Source: Streptomyces sp. YIM 130001 (GTDB lineage: Bacteria; Actinomycetota; Actinomycetes; Streptomycetales; Streptomycetaceae). From it: a stretch of 64,000 nt of DNA. The translations under genes were made by a program, and so were the position numbers. Shown here in pieces: positions 34,138 to 43,137 of the stretch (position 1 is the first letter of the stretch; each line of letters opens with the position of its first letter). Location: the NCBI RefSeq assembly GCF_003574445.1, contig NZ_KZ984559.1, positions 126,543 to 190,542 on the forward strand, read 5' to 3'. A model generated the notes under the pieces. The model had not been told where the DNA came from. It was given only the letters and a program-made list of their open reading frames with translations, and did not search any database.

Positions 34138-35016
34138 ATGCCCCGTCCCTTCCGTTTCGGAGTCAACCTGACCGATCCCGCGGACGGCGAAGCCTGGCGC
34201 GCCAAGTGCAGGCGCGCGGAGGAACTGGGGTACGACGTGATCCTGGTGCCCGACCACCTGGGCATGATGGCTCCGTTTCCGGCGCTCGTCGCCGCCGCCG
34301 AAGTGACCGAGCGGCCGAAGCTCGGCACCTTCGTACTCAACGCGGGCTTCTGGAATCCGGCCCTGCTGGCCAGGGAGATCGCCGGCACGGACGCGCTCGT
34401 CGGCGGCCGTCTGGAGATCGGCCTGGGCGCGGGGTACGTCCGCGAGGAGCATGAACGGGCGGGTCTGGAGTTCGGCTCGCCGGGCGATCGGGTGCGTCAT
34501 CTGCGGCACACCGTCGACGAGTTGGACCGGCTCCTGGCGGACGACGGGTACGAGCCGCGCGGGGCGCAGCGGCCCCGGCCGCCCCTCCTGATCGGCGGAA
34601 ACGGCGACCGGGTCCTGGACCTGGCGGCCGAGCGGGCGGAGACCGTCTCCTTCACCGGCGGCCGGGCCACCGAGGAAGGCATCAAGGCCCACCCTGCCGA
34701 GGCGCTGGAGGAACGCGTGAGGGCGTTCCGGGCTCTGGCGGCGCGGCACAGGAGAGATCCGGAACTGAACCTCCTGCTGCAGAACGTGACCGTCACCGAC
34801 GACCGGGCCGCCGTGGCCGACTCGCTGCTCGGGCTCGCCCCCGACCTCACCCGGGACGACCTGCTGGCGATGCCGATCCTCGCCATCGGCACCGTGCCGG
34901 AGATCGTCGGCCAACTGCGGGCGCAGCGGGAGCGGTTCGGCTTCTCCTACCTCACGGTTCTCGAAGCAAACCTGGAGGCTTTCGGGCCGGTCGTGGCGGA
35001 GTTGAGCGGCGAGTGA
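34138..35016 (+). CDS. LLM-class F420-dependent oxidoreductase
   Basis: The 292-residue protein (ATG 34138, AGAGGAGAG upstream) is a luciferase-like TIM barrel. Typical text: FRFGVNLTDPADGEAW, VILVPDHLGMMAPF, GTFVLNAGFWNP and RLEIGLGAGYVREEHERAG. It belongs to the subgroup annotated TIGR03621 in actinomycetes, thought to use F420 rather than FMN. The substrate is unknown and there is no operon partner. Confidence 0.87.
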   Translation: MPRPFRFGVNLTDPADGEAWRAKCRRAEELGYDVILVPDHLGMMAPFPALVAAAEVTERPKLGTFVLNAGFWNPALLAREIAGTDALVGGRLEIGLGAGYVREEHERAGLEFGSPGDRVRHLRHTVDELDRLLADDGYEPRGAQRPRPPLLIGGNGDRVLDLAAERAETVSFTGGRATEEGIKAHPAEALEERVRAFRALAARHRRDPELNLLLQNVTVTDDRAAVADSLLGLAPDLTRDDLLAMPILAIGTVPEIVGQLRAQRERFGFSYLTVLEANLEAFGPVVAELSGE

Positions 35017-35101
35017 CCGTCCGGGGCTCCGCCCGTGCGGCCGTTCCCGCGTACGTGCAATCGACTGGTGTGTGGGCAGGAGCGGGTGATGGGATGCCGC
35101 C

Positions 35102-35551
35102 ATGGAACAACCGCACCGTGCACAGACGAACGATCCGCAGATCCGGACGGCGACCGCCGACGACGTCCTCAGTGTCCTGGAGTTCTGGCGGACGGCCGCC
35201 GAGGGCACGAGCGTCAGCGACGATCCGGACGGGGTGACCCGTCTGATCTCCCGCGATCCGGACGCGCTGATCCTCGCCGAGCGGGACGGAGTGCTGGTCG
35301 GCACGGTGATCGCCGGGTTCGACGGCTGGCGCTGTCATCTCTACCGCCTCGCCGTCCACCCGGAGCACCGCCGCCGCGGGCTCTCGGCGATGCTGCTGCG
35401 GGCTGCCGAGGAACGCTTCACGGCACTCGGCGGCCGGCGCGGCGACGCCATGGTGCTGGTCGCCAACGAGACCGCGCATCCGGCCTGGCAGTCGGCGGGC
35501 TACCGCCCTCAGGAACAGTGGCGGCGCTGGACCAAGCCGCTGGGCGTCTGA
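35102..35551 (+). CDS. GNAT family N-acetyltransferase
   Basis: The 149-residue protein is a single GNAT domain. The acetyl-CoA motif A is RLAVHPEHRRRGLSAML, followed by VLVANETAHPAWQSAGYRPQ (motif B). Substrate cannot be inferred. It is a lone gene. Confidence 0.87.
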   Translation: MEQPHRAQTNDPQIRTATADDVLSVLEFWRTAAEGTSVSDDPDGVTRLISRDPDALILAERDGVLVGTVIAGFDGWRCHLYRLAVHPEHRRRGLSAMLLRAAEERFTALGGRRGDAMVLVANETAHPAWQSAGYRPQEQWRRWTKPLGV

Positions 35552-35901
35552 GTCCGCGGCGCCCCGCTCCCCGGTCAGGCCCCGCGCCTCACCCGGCCGG
35601 TCGCGCATCGCCGCCCCTCCGTGACGGCCGCCCTCCCCGTTGATCACGGCGGCCACCGTCACCGTCGATGGGGTCCCGCGGCGCAGCCCCGGCGATGCCG
35701 TCCCCAGCCGCCGTCCCCAGCCAAGGAAAGGTGCGTGCGCTCCCCCATGGGCGACCCGTCCCGTACCGCGACCGCCCCGAACGGCGGCTCCACCGGCCCG
35801 CGCATCGGCCGCCTCTCCCACCCGTCTCCCGAGCCCGTACACCCGCTTCGCCGTCGCGCGGTCCCCAGGCCGCTGGCCGATCATGGAACGGAGGTGACCC
35901 G
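35552..35901. other. Pyrimidine-rich intergenic leader of CNNM pair
   Basis: A 350-nt leader rich in C and T on the + strand. I looked for Mg (M-box), Mn (yybP) and cobalamin riboswitch cores and did not find them. No supported gene. Confidence 0.4.
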
Positions 35902-37248
35902 ATGACCGAACTGCTCCTGCTCGGTGTGGCCGTCCTGCTCTGCCTGACCTGCGGCGCCTTCGTCGCGGCGGAGTTCTCGCTGACCACTGTCGAGCGCAGC
36001 GACCTCGAGCGGGCCGCGGAGCGCGGCGACCGCGGCGCGGCGAGCGCCCTCAAGGCGGTACGCAGTCTGACGTTCCAGCTCTCGGGCGCCCAGCTGGGCA
36101 TCACGGTCACCAACCTGGTCGTCGGCATGCTCTCCGAGCCGTCGATCGCCAAGCTGATCGCCGGACCGCTGAGGTCGGCGGGCGTGCCCGCGTCCGCGAC
36201 CTCGACGATCGCCCTGGTCATCGGCACCGCCCTGTCGACCGTCTTCTTGATGGTGGTGGGCGAACTGGTGCCGAAGAACTGGGCGATCTCCTCGCCACTG
36301 GCCGTGGCGCGCCGGGTCGCGACGCCGCAGCGCTGGTTCAGTGCGGCGTTCAAGCCGTTCATCACCCACCTGAACAACACGGCGAACCGTTCGGTGCGCC
36401 GCTTCGGCATGGAGCCCGCCGAGGAGCTGGCTTCCGCGCGCAGCCCGCAGGAGTTGGTCGCTCTGGCCCGGCACTCGGCCCAGAGCGGTGCTCTCGAGGC
36501 GGACACCGCGGAGCTGTTCGTCCGTACGCTCAACCTCGCGGACCTGACCGCGGAGAACGTGATGACGCCGCGGGTCCAGGTGATGGCACTCGACGTGCGC
36601 GCCACCGCCGAGGACGTCGCCTCCGCCACCCGGGCGACGGGCCTGTCCCGCTTCCCCGTCTACCGCTCGAGCCTGGACGCGGTGGTCGGCGTGGCCCACA
36701 TCAAGGACGTTTTGGCCGTCCCCGCCGACCGCCGCGCCCGCCACCCGGTGTCCGAGTTGATGCGCGAGCCGCTCCTGGTCCCGGAGACCCTGACCGTGGA
36801 CCGGCTCCTCGACCGGCTCTCCGGGCGCCGGACCATGGCGGTCGTGATCGACGAGTACGGGGGTACGGCGGGCGTCGCCACGCTCGAGGACATCGTCGAG
36901 GAGGTGGTGGGTGAGGTACGGGACGAGCACGATCCGCACGAGACGCCCGATCTGGCACCGGCCGGCGAGGACGCGGACGGGCGGCGCCTCTACTCGGCCG
37001 ACGGTTCCGCCCGTACGGACCAGCTCCGCAAGATCGGCCTGCGCGCGCCGGAGGGGCCGTACGAGACGCTGGCGGGTCTGGTGGCCAGCGAACTCGGCCA
37101 GATCCCCAAGGAGGGCGACACCCTGCAGGTCGACGGCTGGCAGCTCGATGTCGTGGACGCGGCCGGACACCGGGCCGCCCGCCTGCTGCTGCACGCCCCG
37201 GCCGCCGACGCCCCCGAGCCCGGGCGCCCCGAGGAGGAGCGGCGATGA
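35902..37248 (+). CDS. CNNM/HlyC-CorC family membrane protein
   Basis: The start is ATG 35902 with a near-perfect GGAGGTGA site; the frame upstream to 35668 is spurious. The 448-residue protein has an N-terminal DUF21/CNNM membrane domain (FVAAEFSLTTVERSDL, GAQLGITVTNLVVGM, VVGELVPKNWA). Two CBS repeats follow (MTPRVQVMALDV, RFPVYRSSLDAVVGVAHIKD, VVIDEYGGTAGVATLEDIVEE), then a C-terminal CorC_HlyC domain. CNNM proteins are linked to Mg2+ efflux or divalent-cation homeostasis. It overlaps a second family member by 4 nt. Confidence 0.9.
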   Translation: MTELLLLGVAVLLCLTCGAFVAAEFSLTTVERSDLERAAERGDRGAASALKAVRSLTFQLSGAQLGITVTNLVVGMLSEPSIAKLIAGPLRSAGVPASATSTIALVIGTALSTVFLMVVGELVPKNWAISSPLAVARRVATPQRWFSAAFKPFITHLNNTANRSVRRFGMEPAEELASARSPQELVALARHSAQSGALEADTAELFVRTLNLADLTAENVMTPRVQVMALDVRATAEDVASATRATGLSRFPVYRSSLDAVVGVAHIKDVLAVPADRRARHPVSELMREPLLVPETLTVDRLLDRLSGRRTMAVVIDEYGGTAGVATLEDIVEEVVGEVRDEHDPHETPDLAPAGEDADGRRLYSADGSARTDQLRKIGLRAPEGPYETLAGLVASELGQIPKEGDTLQVDGWQLDVVDAAGHRAARLLLHAPAADAPEPGRPEEERR

Positions 37249-38258
37249 TCGTCCTGCAACTGTTGATCGGCCTGGCGACGCTGGTGGTGAACGCGTTCTT
37301 CGTGGGCGCCGAGTTCGCGGTGATCTCGGTGCGGCGCAGCCAGATCGAGCCGCGCGCCGAGGCCGGCGAACGGCGGGCCCGCAGCGTGCTGTGGGGACTG
37401 CAGCACGTGTCGCAGCTCCTGGCCGCGGCCCAGCTCGGAATCACCCTGTGCACCCTGGTCCTCGGTGTCGTCGCCGAGCCGGCGATCGCACATCTGCTCG
37501 AGCCCTTGTTCGACGCGGTGGGCGTGCCGCACGGTCTGGTGCACCCGCTGTCGTTCGTGATCGCGCTGACCGTCGCCACGTATCTGCACATGCTGCTCGG
37601 CGAGATGATCCCGAAGAACATCGCACTCGCCGAGCCGGTCCGCATCGTCCTGCTGCTCGGCCCGCCGCTCGTCACCCTGACCCGCGCGCTGCGGCCGGTG
37701 ATCTTCACGGTCAACGCCTTCGCCAACGCTCTGCTCAAGCTGCTGCGCGTCGAGGCCAAGGACGAGGTCGAGTCGACGTTCTCGGACGACGAACTCGCGC
37801 GCCTGGTCAAGGACTCGGGCGACGCGGGCCTGCTCGACGACCGCGCCCAGGAGCGGCTGCACGACGCCCTCGAACTGGGCCGCCGTCCGGTACGGGACGT
37901 GGTGCTGCCGTTGGAGCGGCTGGTGTACACGGAGGTCGGGGTCACGCCGGAGGAGCTGGAGGAGCTGTCGGCGCAGTCCGGTTTCTCGCGGTTCCCCGTG
38001 GTGGACGAGGGGCGCCGCATCGTCGGCTATCTGCACGTCAAGGACGCGCTCGACGCGATGCCGCGCGATCTGCCGTTCTCGGTACGGGACATGCGGTCGA
38101 TCGCCCGGGTCCGCGCGGACACCCCGCTCGACGACGTGATGAGCGCGATGCGCCGCAGCCGCACGCATCTGGCGGCCGTCCTCGGGAACGACGGGCGGCT
38201 CGAGGGCCTGGTGACGATGGCGGACGTGCTGCGGGAGCTGTTCGGCCAGCCGGTGTGA
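37245..38258 (+). CDS. CNNM-family protein lacking CorC_HlyC domain
   Basis: The 337-residue protein has the same DUF21 domain (NAFFVGAEFAVISVRRSQIE, AQLGITLCTLVLGVVAEP, MLLGEMIPKNIALAEP) and a CBS pair (VLPLERLVYTEVGV, GFSRFPVVDEGRRIVGYLHVKD, LVTMADVLRELFG). It ends there, without the C-terminal CorC_HlyC domain of its upstream neighbour. The ATGA overlap implies equal synthesis and perhaps a heterodimer, since CNNM proteins work as dimers (inference). Confidence 0.88.
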   Translation: MIVLQLLIGLATLVVNAFFVGAEFAVISVRRSQIEPRAEAGERRARSVLWGLQHVSQLLAAAQLGITLCTLVLGVVAEPAIAHLLEPLFDAVGVPHGLVHPLSFVIALTVATYLHMLLGEMIPKNIALAEPVRIVLLLGPPLVTLTRALRPVIFTVNAFANALLKLLRVEAKDEVESTFSDDELARLVKDSGDAGLLDDRAQERLHDALELGRRPVRDVVLPLERLVYTEVGVTPEELEELSAQSGFSRFPVVDEGRRIVGYLHVKDALDAMPRDLPFSVRDMRSIARVRADTPLDDVMSAMRRSRTHLAAVLGNDGRLEGLVTMADVLRELFGQPV

Positions 38259-38279
38259 GCAGGCGGGCGCGCAGCGGTC

Positions 38280-38333
38280 AACCCGTGCGCCGTCCCGACG
38301 TACCGGCCGGTACGTCGGGACGGCGCACGGGTT
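38280..38333. terminator. 54-bp perfect palindrome, probable terminator
   Basis: The arms at 38280-38306 and 38307-38333 are exact reverse complements, 27 bp each with no unpaired centre (CCGG at the middle). It lies 22 nt after the CNNM operon and 15 nt before the next start codon on the same strand. As RNA it forms a very stable hairpin, suitable as a terminator without a U tract, as is common in Streptomyces. It is unusually long and perfect. Confidence 0.7.
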
Positions 38334-38348
38334 AACATCGACTCCGCC

Positions 38349-39128
38349 ATGGAGATCAATGCCACCTACACCAGTCTGGTCGCCGTCGGCGACTCGTTCA
38401 CCGAAGGCATGTCGGACCGGTTGCCCGACGGCAGCTACCGCGGCTGGGCCGATCTGCTCGCCGCGCGCCTCGCCGCCCGGCAGCCCGGCTTCCGCTACGC
38501 CAATCTCGCCGTACGCGGCAAGCTGATCGGCCAGATCGTCGAGGAACAGATCGACGTCGCCGCGGCCATGCACGCTGACGTGGTGACCCTCGTCGGTGGC
38601 CTCAACGACACCTTGCGGCCGAAGTGCGACATGGGCCGGGTGAAGGCGCTTCTCGACGAGGCGGTCGAGAAGCTCGCCCCGTCCTGCAAGCAGCTCGTCC
38701 TGATGCGCAGCCCCGGCCGGCAGGGCCCGGTGCTCGCACGCTTCAGGCCGCGGATGGAGGAGCTGTTCGCCCATATCGACGACCTGGCCGGCCGGCATGG
38801 CGCGCAGGTCGTCGACCTCTACGGCAGCGCCGTGCTCGGCGACCAGCGCATGTGGGACGTCGACCGGCTGCACCTCACGGCGGACGGGCACCGCAGGGTG
38901 GCCGCGGCCGTCGGCGAGGTGCTCGGCCTCGACTCGGAGTTCGACTGGCGCGCCCCGCTGCCGCCGGGGGTGCCGCCGCGCTGGGCGTCCCGCCGGGTCG
39001 ACGACGCCCGCTTCGCGCGCGAGCACCTGCTGCCCTGGATCGGCCGCCGCCTCACCGGTCGCTCCTCGGGCGACGGCCGCGCTCCCAAGCGCGGTGACCT
39101 GCTGCCGTACGAGCCGCCGTCGTCGTAG
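38349..39128 (+). CDS. SGNH/GDSL hydrolase
   Basis: The 259-residue protein has the GDS block I (VAVGDSFTEGM, Ser16), NLAVRG (block II Gly), GGLNDT (block III Asn) and DRLHLTADGH with the catalytic Asp and His near 174-177. There is no signal peptide, so it is an intracellular esterase or lipase-like enzyme of unknown substrate. A TAACAT hexamer (38332-38337) begins 17 nt before the ATG with no ribosome site between; the transcript is probably leaderless or nearly so. Confidence 0.9.
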   Translation: MEINATYTSLVAVGDSFTEGMSDRLPDGSYRGWADLLAARLAARQPGFRYANLAVRGKLIGQIVEEQIDVAAAMHADVVTLVGGLNDTLRPKCDMGRVKALLDEAVEKLAPSCKQLVLMRSPGRQGPVLARFRPRMEELFAHIDDLAGRHGAQVVDLYGSAVLGDQRMWDVDRLHLTADGHRRVAAAVGEVLGLDSEFDWRAPLPPGVPPRWASRRVDDARFAREHLLPWIGRRLTGRSSGDGRAPKRGDLLPYEPPSS

Positions 39129-39269
39129 TCCGCCGGTGCGCGGGCTCAGTCCACAAGTGCTCGGGCTCCGTGCGACGGTGTGCGCCGCCTTCCCCCGCCT
39201 GCCTCTGTGGGTTCCTACAGGTCAGGGACGGTCGGAAGCCTGTACGGACGCCCGGTAAACTCCGTACAC

Positions 39270-40703
39270 GTGACTGCGAAGCCCCGTATCCCCAACGTCC
39301 TGGCCGGCCGCTACGCCTCCGCGGAGCTGGCCGACCTCTGGTCCCCCGAGCAGAAGGTGCGCCTGGAGCGGCAGCTCTGGCTCGCGGTCCTGCGCGCTCA
39401 GAAGGATCTCGGGATCGAGGTGCCGGACTCCGCCCTCGAGGACTACGCACGAGTGCTCGACACCGTGGACCTCGCCTCGATCGCGGAGCGCGAGAAGGTC
39501 ACCCGGCACGACGTGAAGGCCCGTATCGAGGAGTTCAACGCCCTCGCCGGCCACGAACACATCCACAAGGGCATGACCTCCCGCGACCTCACGGAGAACG
39601 TGGAGCAGCTCCAGGTCCGGCTCTCCATGGAACTGGTGCGGGACCGCTCGGTCGCCGTACTCGCACGGCTCGGCAGGCTCGCGGGCGAGTACGGCGAGCT
39701 GGTGATGGCCGGCCGGTCGCACAACGTCGCGGCCCAGGCCACCACGCTCGGCAAGCGCTTCGCCACCGCGGCCGACGAACTCCTCGTCGCTCACGGCAGG
39801 ATCGAGGAACTGCTCGGCCGCTATCCGCTGCGCGGCATCAAGGGCCCGGTCGGCACCGCCCAGGACATGCTGGACCTGCTCGGCGGGGACGCGGCGAAGC
39901 TGGCGGACCTGGAGCAGCGGGTCGCGGCACACCTCGGCTTCGCGCGGTCGTTCACCTCGGTCGGGCAGGTCTATCCGCGCTCCCTGGACTACGAGGTCGT
40001 GACCTCGCTCGTGCAGCTCGCGGGTGCCCCGTCGTCGCTGGCCAAGACGATCCGCCTGATGGCGGGCCACGAGCTGGTCACCGAGGGCTTCAAGCCGGGC
40101 CAGGTCGGCTCCTCGGCGATGCCGCACAAGATGAACACCCGCTCCTGTGAGCGCGTCAACGGCCTGATGGTGATCCTGCGCGGCTACGCCTCGATGACGG
40201 GCGAGCTCGCGGGCGACCAGTGGAACGAGGGCGATGTGTCGTGCTCGGTGGTACGCCGGGTCGCGCTGCCGGACGCGTTCTTCGCGCTCGACGGTCTGCT
40301 CGAGACGTTCCTGACCGTGCTCGACGAGTTCGGCGCGTTCCCCGCCGTGGTGGCCCGCGAGCTCGACCGGTACCTGCCGTTCCTCGCCACCACGAAGGTG
40401 TTGATGGGTGCGGTGCGCGGCGGCGTGGGCCGTGAGGTCGCGCACGAGGCGATCAAGGAGCACGCGGTCGCCTCGGCACTCGCGATGCGCGAGCAGGGCG
40501 CGGAGCGCAACGAACTGCTCGACCGGCTCGCCGCCGACGACCGCATCCCGCTCGACCGCGCCGGACTCGACGCCCTGATGGCCGACAAGCTGTCCTTCAC
40601 CGGTGCCGCGGGCGCCCAGGTCGCGGCCGTGGTCGCCCGGGTCGAGGAACTGCTCAAGCAGCACCCGGAGGCCGCCGGCTACACCCCGGGAGCGATCCTC
40701 TGA
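39270..40703 (+). CDS. purB: Adenylosuccinate lyase
   Basis: Purine-pathway enzyme that releases fumarate from SAICAR and adenylosuccinate. The 477 residues run from GTG 39270. The fumarase/lyase signature is GSSAMPHKMNTRS, with the catalytic Ser in the flexible loop and the His in HKGMTSRDLTEN/GRSHNV. TAAACT at 39256-39261 lies 8 nt before the GTG with no ribosome site, pointing to a leaderless mRNA. Only the DNA glycosylase gene follows. Confidence 0.94.
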   Translation: MTAKPRIPNVLAGRYASAELADLWSPEQKVRLERQLWLAVLRAQKDLGIEVPDSALEDYARVLDTVDLASIAEREKVTRHDVKARIEEFNALAGHEHIHKGMTSRDLTENVEQLQVRLSMELVRDRSVAVLARLGRLAGEYGELVMAGRSHNVAAQATTLGKRFATAADELLVAHGRIEELLGRYPLRGIKGPVGTAQDMLDLLGGDAAKLADLEQRVAAHLGFARSFTSVGQVYPRSLDYEVVTSLVQLAGAPSSLAKTIRLMAGHELVTEGFKPGQVGSSAMPHKMNTRSCERVNGLMVILRGYASMTGELAGDQWNEGDVSCSVVRRVALPDAFFALDGLLETFLTVLDEFGAFPAVVARELDRYLPFLATTKVLMGAVRGGVGREVAHEAIKEHAVASALAMREQGAERNELLDRLAADDRIPLDRAGLDALMADKLSFTGAAGAQVAAVVARVEELLKQHPEAAGYTPGAIL

Positions 40704-40756
40704 CCCGCCCCACTCCGCACGACCTCGAGGCCGCCCGCGACCGCATCGTCCCCGAT

Positions 40757-41305
40757 GTGGCCGCGGGCGGGCTCCGTGTCCTGTTCTGCGGCATCAACCC
40801 GAGCCTGCTGACCGCGGCCACCGGCCACCACTTCGCCCGCCCCGGTAACCGGTTCTGGCCCGTACTGCACCGTTCGGGCTTCACTACGCGTCAGCTGCTC
40901 CCCGCCGAGCAGGAGGAACTTCTCTCGTACGGTCTGGGCATCACGAATGTGGTGGCGCGGGCGACGGCCCGCGCGGACGAGTTGGCGCCTGCCGAGCTCG
41001 TGGCCGGCGGCCGGGTACTCACCGGCACCGTGGAGCGGTTGCGGCCGACGTGGCTCGCGGTCGTCGGCGTCACCGCGTACCGCACAGCGTTCGCCGAACG
41101 GCAGGCGCAGATCGGGCCGCAGCAGACACGGATCGGTGGGAGCCGAGTCTGGGTGCTACCCAACCCCAGTGGGCTGAACGCCCGTTGGTCGCTGGACGCG
41201 ATGTCCGAGGAGTACGGGCGGCTCCGAGAAGCGGCGGCACAGGAGTGGGCGCCGGCGTTCTCCACGGTCAGCCACACGGACTCAGGCATCCCTGCGGCGG
41301 AATGA
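40757..41305 (+). CDS. mug: Mismatch-specific DNA glycosylase (Mug/UDG superfamily)
   Basis: G:T/U mismatch glycosylase of the MUG family. Family blocks are LFCGINPS (active-site Asn), HHFARPGNRFWPVLH and VLPNPSGLNAR. From GTG 40757 it has 182 residues, but the frame is open further back and the preceding residues (HDLEAARDRIVPDVAAGG) look family-like. The only upstream start-like codon is CTG at 40700, overlapping the last purB codons. The 3' end overlaps the convergent permease gene by 24 nt. Confidence 0.88.
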   Translation: MAAGGLRVLFCGINPSLLTAATGHHFARPGNRFWPVLHRSGFTTRQLLPAEQEELLSYGLGITNVVARATARADELAPAELVAGGRVLTGTVERLRPTWLAVVGVTAYRTAFAERQAQIGPQQTRIGGSRVWVLPNPSGLNARWSLDAMSEEYGRLREAAAQEWAPAFSTVSHTDSGIPAAE

Positions 41306-42094
41306 CCACCAGCCGGCGAGGACCGCGGTCAGGGACCACAGGGCGCAGACGGCGAGGCCCAGCCAGGGGCCGATGGTGCCGGACGGGTCCTGGTGCAGGA
41401 TCAGTTGGCCCGCGCGGTCGGGCAGCAGGTCGGCCGCGGTCGACGACATGTCGCCGATCACGAAGGACACGATCAGGGTGAACGGGATGAGCAGGCCGAG
41501 TGTGGCGGCGCCGCTGCGCAGCAGCACCGTGAGGCCGGCCGCGAACAGGGTCATCAGGCCGAGGTAGATGCCGCCGCCGGTGCAGGCCCGGACCGCTCCG
41601 GGTGCGTCGAGCCCGATCGCGTAACTGCCCATGAAGAGCTGGCCGATGAGGAAACTGGCGTACGCGGTGACCAGGCCGGCCACGATGCCGAGCCCGGCGA
41701 TCACCGCCATCTTGGACGCGTAGAGCAGACCGCGGCGCGGAACGGCACCGAGCGAGAGGCGCAGTGCTCCGTCCCGGTACTCGCAGGAGACGGCGGTCGC
41801 ACCGAAGGAGATCGCGGCGATCTGGGCGAAGTTGAGGGCGTAGAAGGCGTTGAAGAGAGGTTCGGCGCCCGGGTTGTCGGCCTCGGCCCGGCCGACTGTC
41901 GGGAAGACGAGGAGGGTGACGGCGAGGGTCACTCCCACGACGCAGACCAGTGACGTGAGGCTGGCCCGCACCGATCGGATCTTGATCCACTCGGAGCGGA
42001 GTACGGCCTGGACGGACGTCCCCGCGGAGGCGGAGGCCGTGGCGGTGGCGGGCTCGGAGACGGCGGTCATGGCGGTGGTGCCTCCTCGGGTCAT
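41282..42094 (-). CDS. ABC-2 type transporter permease
   Basis: The 270-residue protein starts at ATG 42094 behind CAGGAGG and overlaps its ATPase gene by ATGA. An N-terminal Ala/Thr-rich stretch is followed by LRSEWIKIRSVRASLTSLV, the usual entry to an ABC-2 membrane domain of six helices. It pairs with the ATPase to form an exporter. A longer reverse frame to 43120 is a chance read through the ATPase gene. Confidence 0.9.
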   Translation of the reverse strand: MTRGGTTAMTAVSEPATATASASAGTSVQAVLRSEWIKIRSVRASLTSLVCVVGVTLAVTLLVFPTVGRAEADNPGAEPLFNAFYALNFAQIAAISFGATAVSCEYRDGALRLSLGAVPRRGLLYASKMAVIAGLGIVAGLVTAYASFLIGQLFMGSYAIGLDAPGAVRACTGGGIYLGLMTLFAAGLTVLLRSGAATLGLLIPFTLIVSFVIGDMSSTAADLLPDRAGQLILHQDPSGTIGPWLGLAVCALWSLTAVLAGWWSFRRRDA

Positions 42095-43029
42095 GTGCGG
42101 GCCTCCTGACGGCCGGCGGGCGTCCGGGCGGCGAACTCGGTGTCGTCCGCGGTGAGTGCGAAGTAGGCCTTCTCCAACGAGCCTTCTTCGTCGGCGAGTT
42201 CGAGTACGGGAACACCCTCGTGGGCGGCGATGGCGCCGACTTGTTCGGCGCGGACTCCGTCGACGAGGAGCCGGCCGCCCTCCCCGCGCTCGACGGCGTG
42301 TCCGGCGCGGGTGAGCGCGGCCTCGAGCCGGGAGCTCTCCAGGGCCCGCACGCGCACCCGCGGGCTGCTGTGCTCGTCGATGAAGGCCCGCATCGGGGTG
42401 TCCGCGAGCAGCCGTCCCCGGCCCAGGATGACCAGCTGGTCGGCGAAGGTCGCGGTCTCGTTCATCAGATGGCTGGACACCAGGACGGTTCGGCCTTCCG
42501 CCGCCAGCCGGCGTACCAGGTCGCGGATCCAGATGATGCCTTCCGGGTCGAGGCCGTTGGACGGCTCGTCGAGCATGACCACCTGCGGGTCGCCGAGCAG
42601 CGCGCCCGCGATGCCGAGGCGCTGGCGCATGCCGAGCGAGTACGTGCGGACGCGTTGTCCGGCCACGTCCGTGAGTCCGGCCTCGGCGAGGACCTCGTCG
42701 ACGCGGGCGGCCGGGATGCGGTTGGCCGTCGCGAGGGCGAGGAGGTGGTTGCGTGCGGTGCGGGACCCGTGCGCCGCACCCGCGTCGAGCAACGCACCGA
42801 CCACACGCAGCGGTTCGGGGATGGAACGGTAGGGGCGGTCGCCGACCGTCGCGGTGCCCGAGGTGGCGGTGTCGGTGCCGAGGACCAGGCGCATGGTGGT
42901 GGACTTGCCCGCGCCGTTGGGGCCGAGGAACCCGGTCACCTGCCCGGGATGCACGGTGAACGTCAGGTGGTCCACGGCGCGTTTCGCCCCGAAGTCCTTG
43001 GTGAGCTCCTGTACGTGGATGCTGGTCAT
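42091..43029 (-). CDS. ABC transporter ATP-binding protein (drug-export type)
   Basis: The 312-residue protein has Walker A GPNGAGKST (36-44), signature YSLGMRQRLGIAGAL, Walker B VVMLDEPSNGLDPEG and switch His in LVSSHLMNE. A C-terminal DUF4162-like region follows. The family exports drugs, peptides or lipids with an ABC-2 permease. It is divergent from a histidine kinase gene across a 108-nt region with two palindromes, the familiar layout where the two-component system controls the exporter. Confidence 0.93.
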   Translation of the reverse strand: MTSIHVQELTKDFGAKRAVDHLTFTVHPGQVTGFLGPNGAGKSTTMRLVLGTDTATSGTATVGDRPYRSIPEPLRVVGALLDAGAAHGSRTARNHLLALATANRIPAARVDEVLAEAGLTDVAGQRVRTYSLGMRQRLGIAGALLGDPQVVMLDEPSNGLDPEGIIWIRDLVRRLAAEGRTVLVSSHLMNETATFADQLVILGRGRLLADTPMRAFIDEHSSPRVRVRALESSRLEAALTRAGHAVERGEGGRLLVDGVRAEQVGAIAAHEGVPVLELADEEGSLEKAYFALTADDTEFAARTPAGRQEART

Positions 43030-43064
43030 GGGCCCATGTTCGCGGGCGCCGAAGGGCCACCGCT

Positions 43065-43103
43065 TCCCCCGCCGGTGGGGATCGTCTCCCCCGCCAGGGG
43101 GAG
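43065..43103. promoter_or_regulatory. Tandem C-rich/G-rich palindromes, putative regulator sites
   Basis: TCCCC-n7-GGGGA at 43065-43081 and CTCCCCC-GCCA-GGGGGAG at 43086-43103 share a CCCCCGCC core. Their centres are about 21-22 bp apart, two helical turns. They lie between the ABC ATPase and histidine kinase starts. Likely sites for the response regulator encoded nearby (inference). Confidence 0.5.
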
Positions 43104-43137
43104 CAGTTCCGGGCGAACACGCTGGCAGGATGGCCGC

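Noticed and set aside
35552..35901. Possible metal-sensing riboswitch ahead of the CNNM genes
   Set aside because: M-box, yybP-ykoY and cobalamin conserved cores were not found by eye.
41282..43120. Single reverse frame of 612 codons joining permease and ATPase regions
   Set aside because: The N-terminal 330 codons are the wrong frame of the ATPase gene; the true permease starts at 42094 and the ATPase is in another frame.
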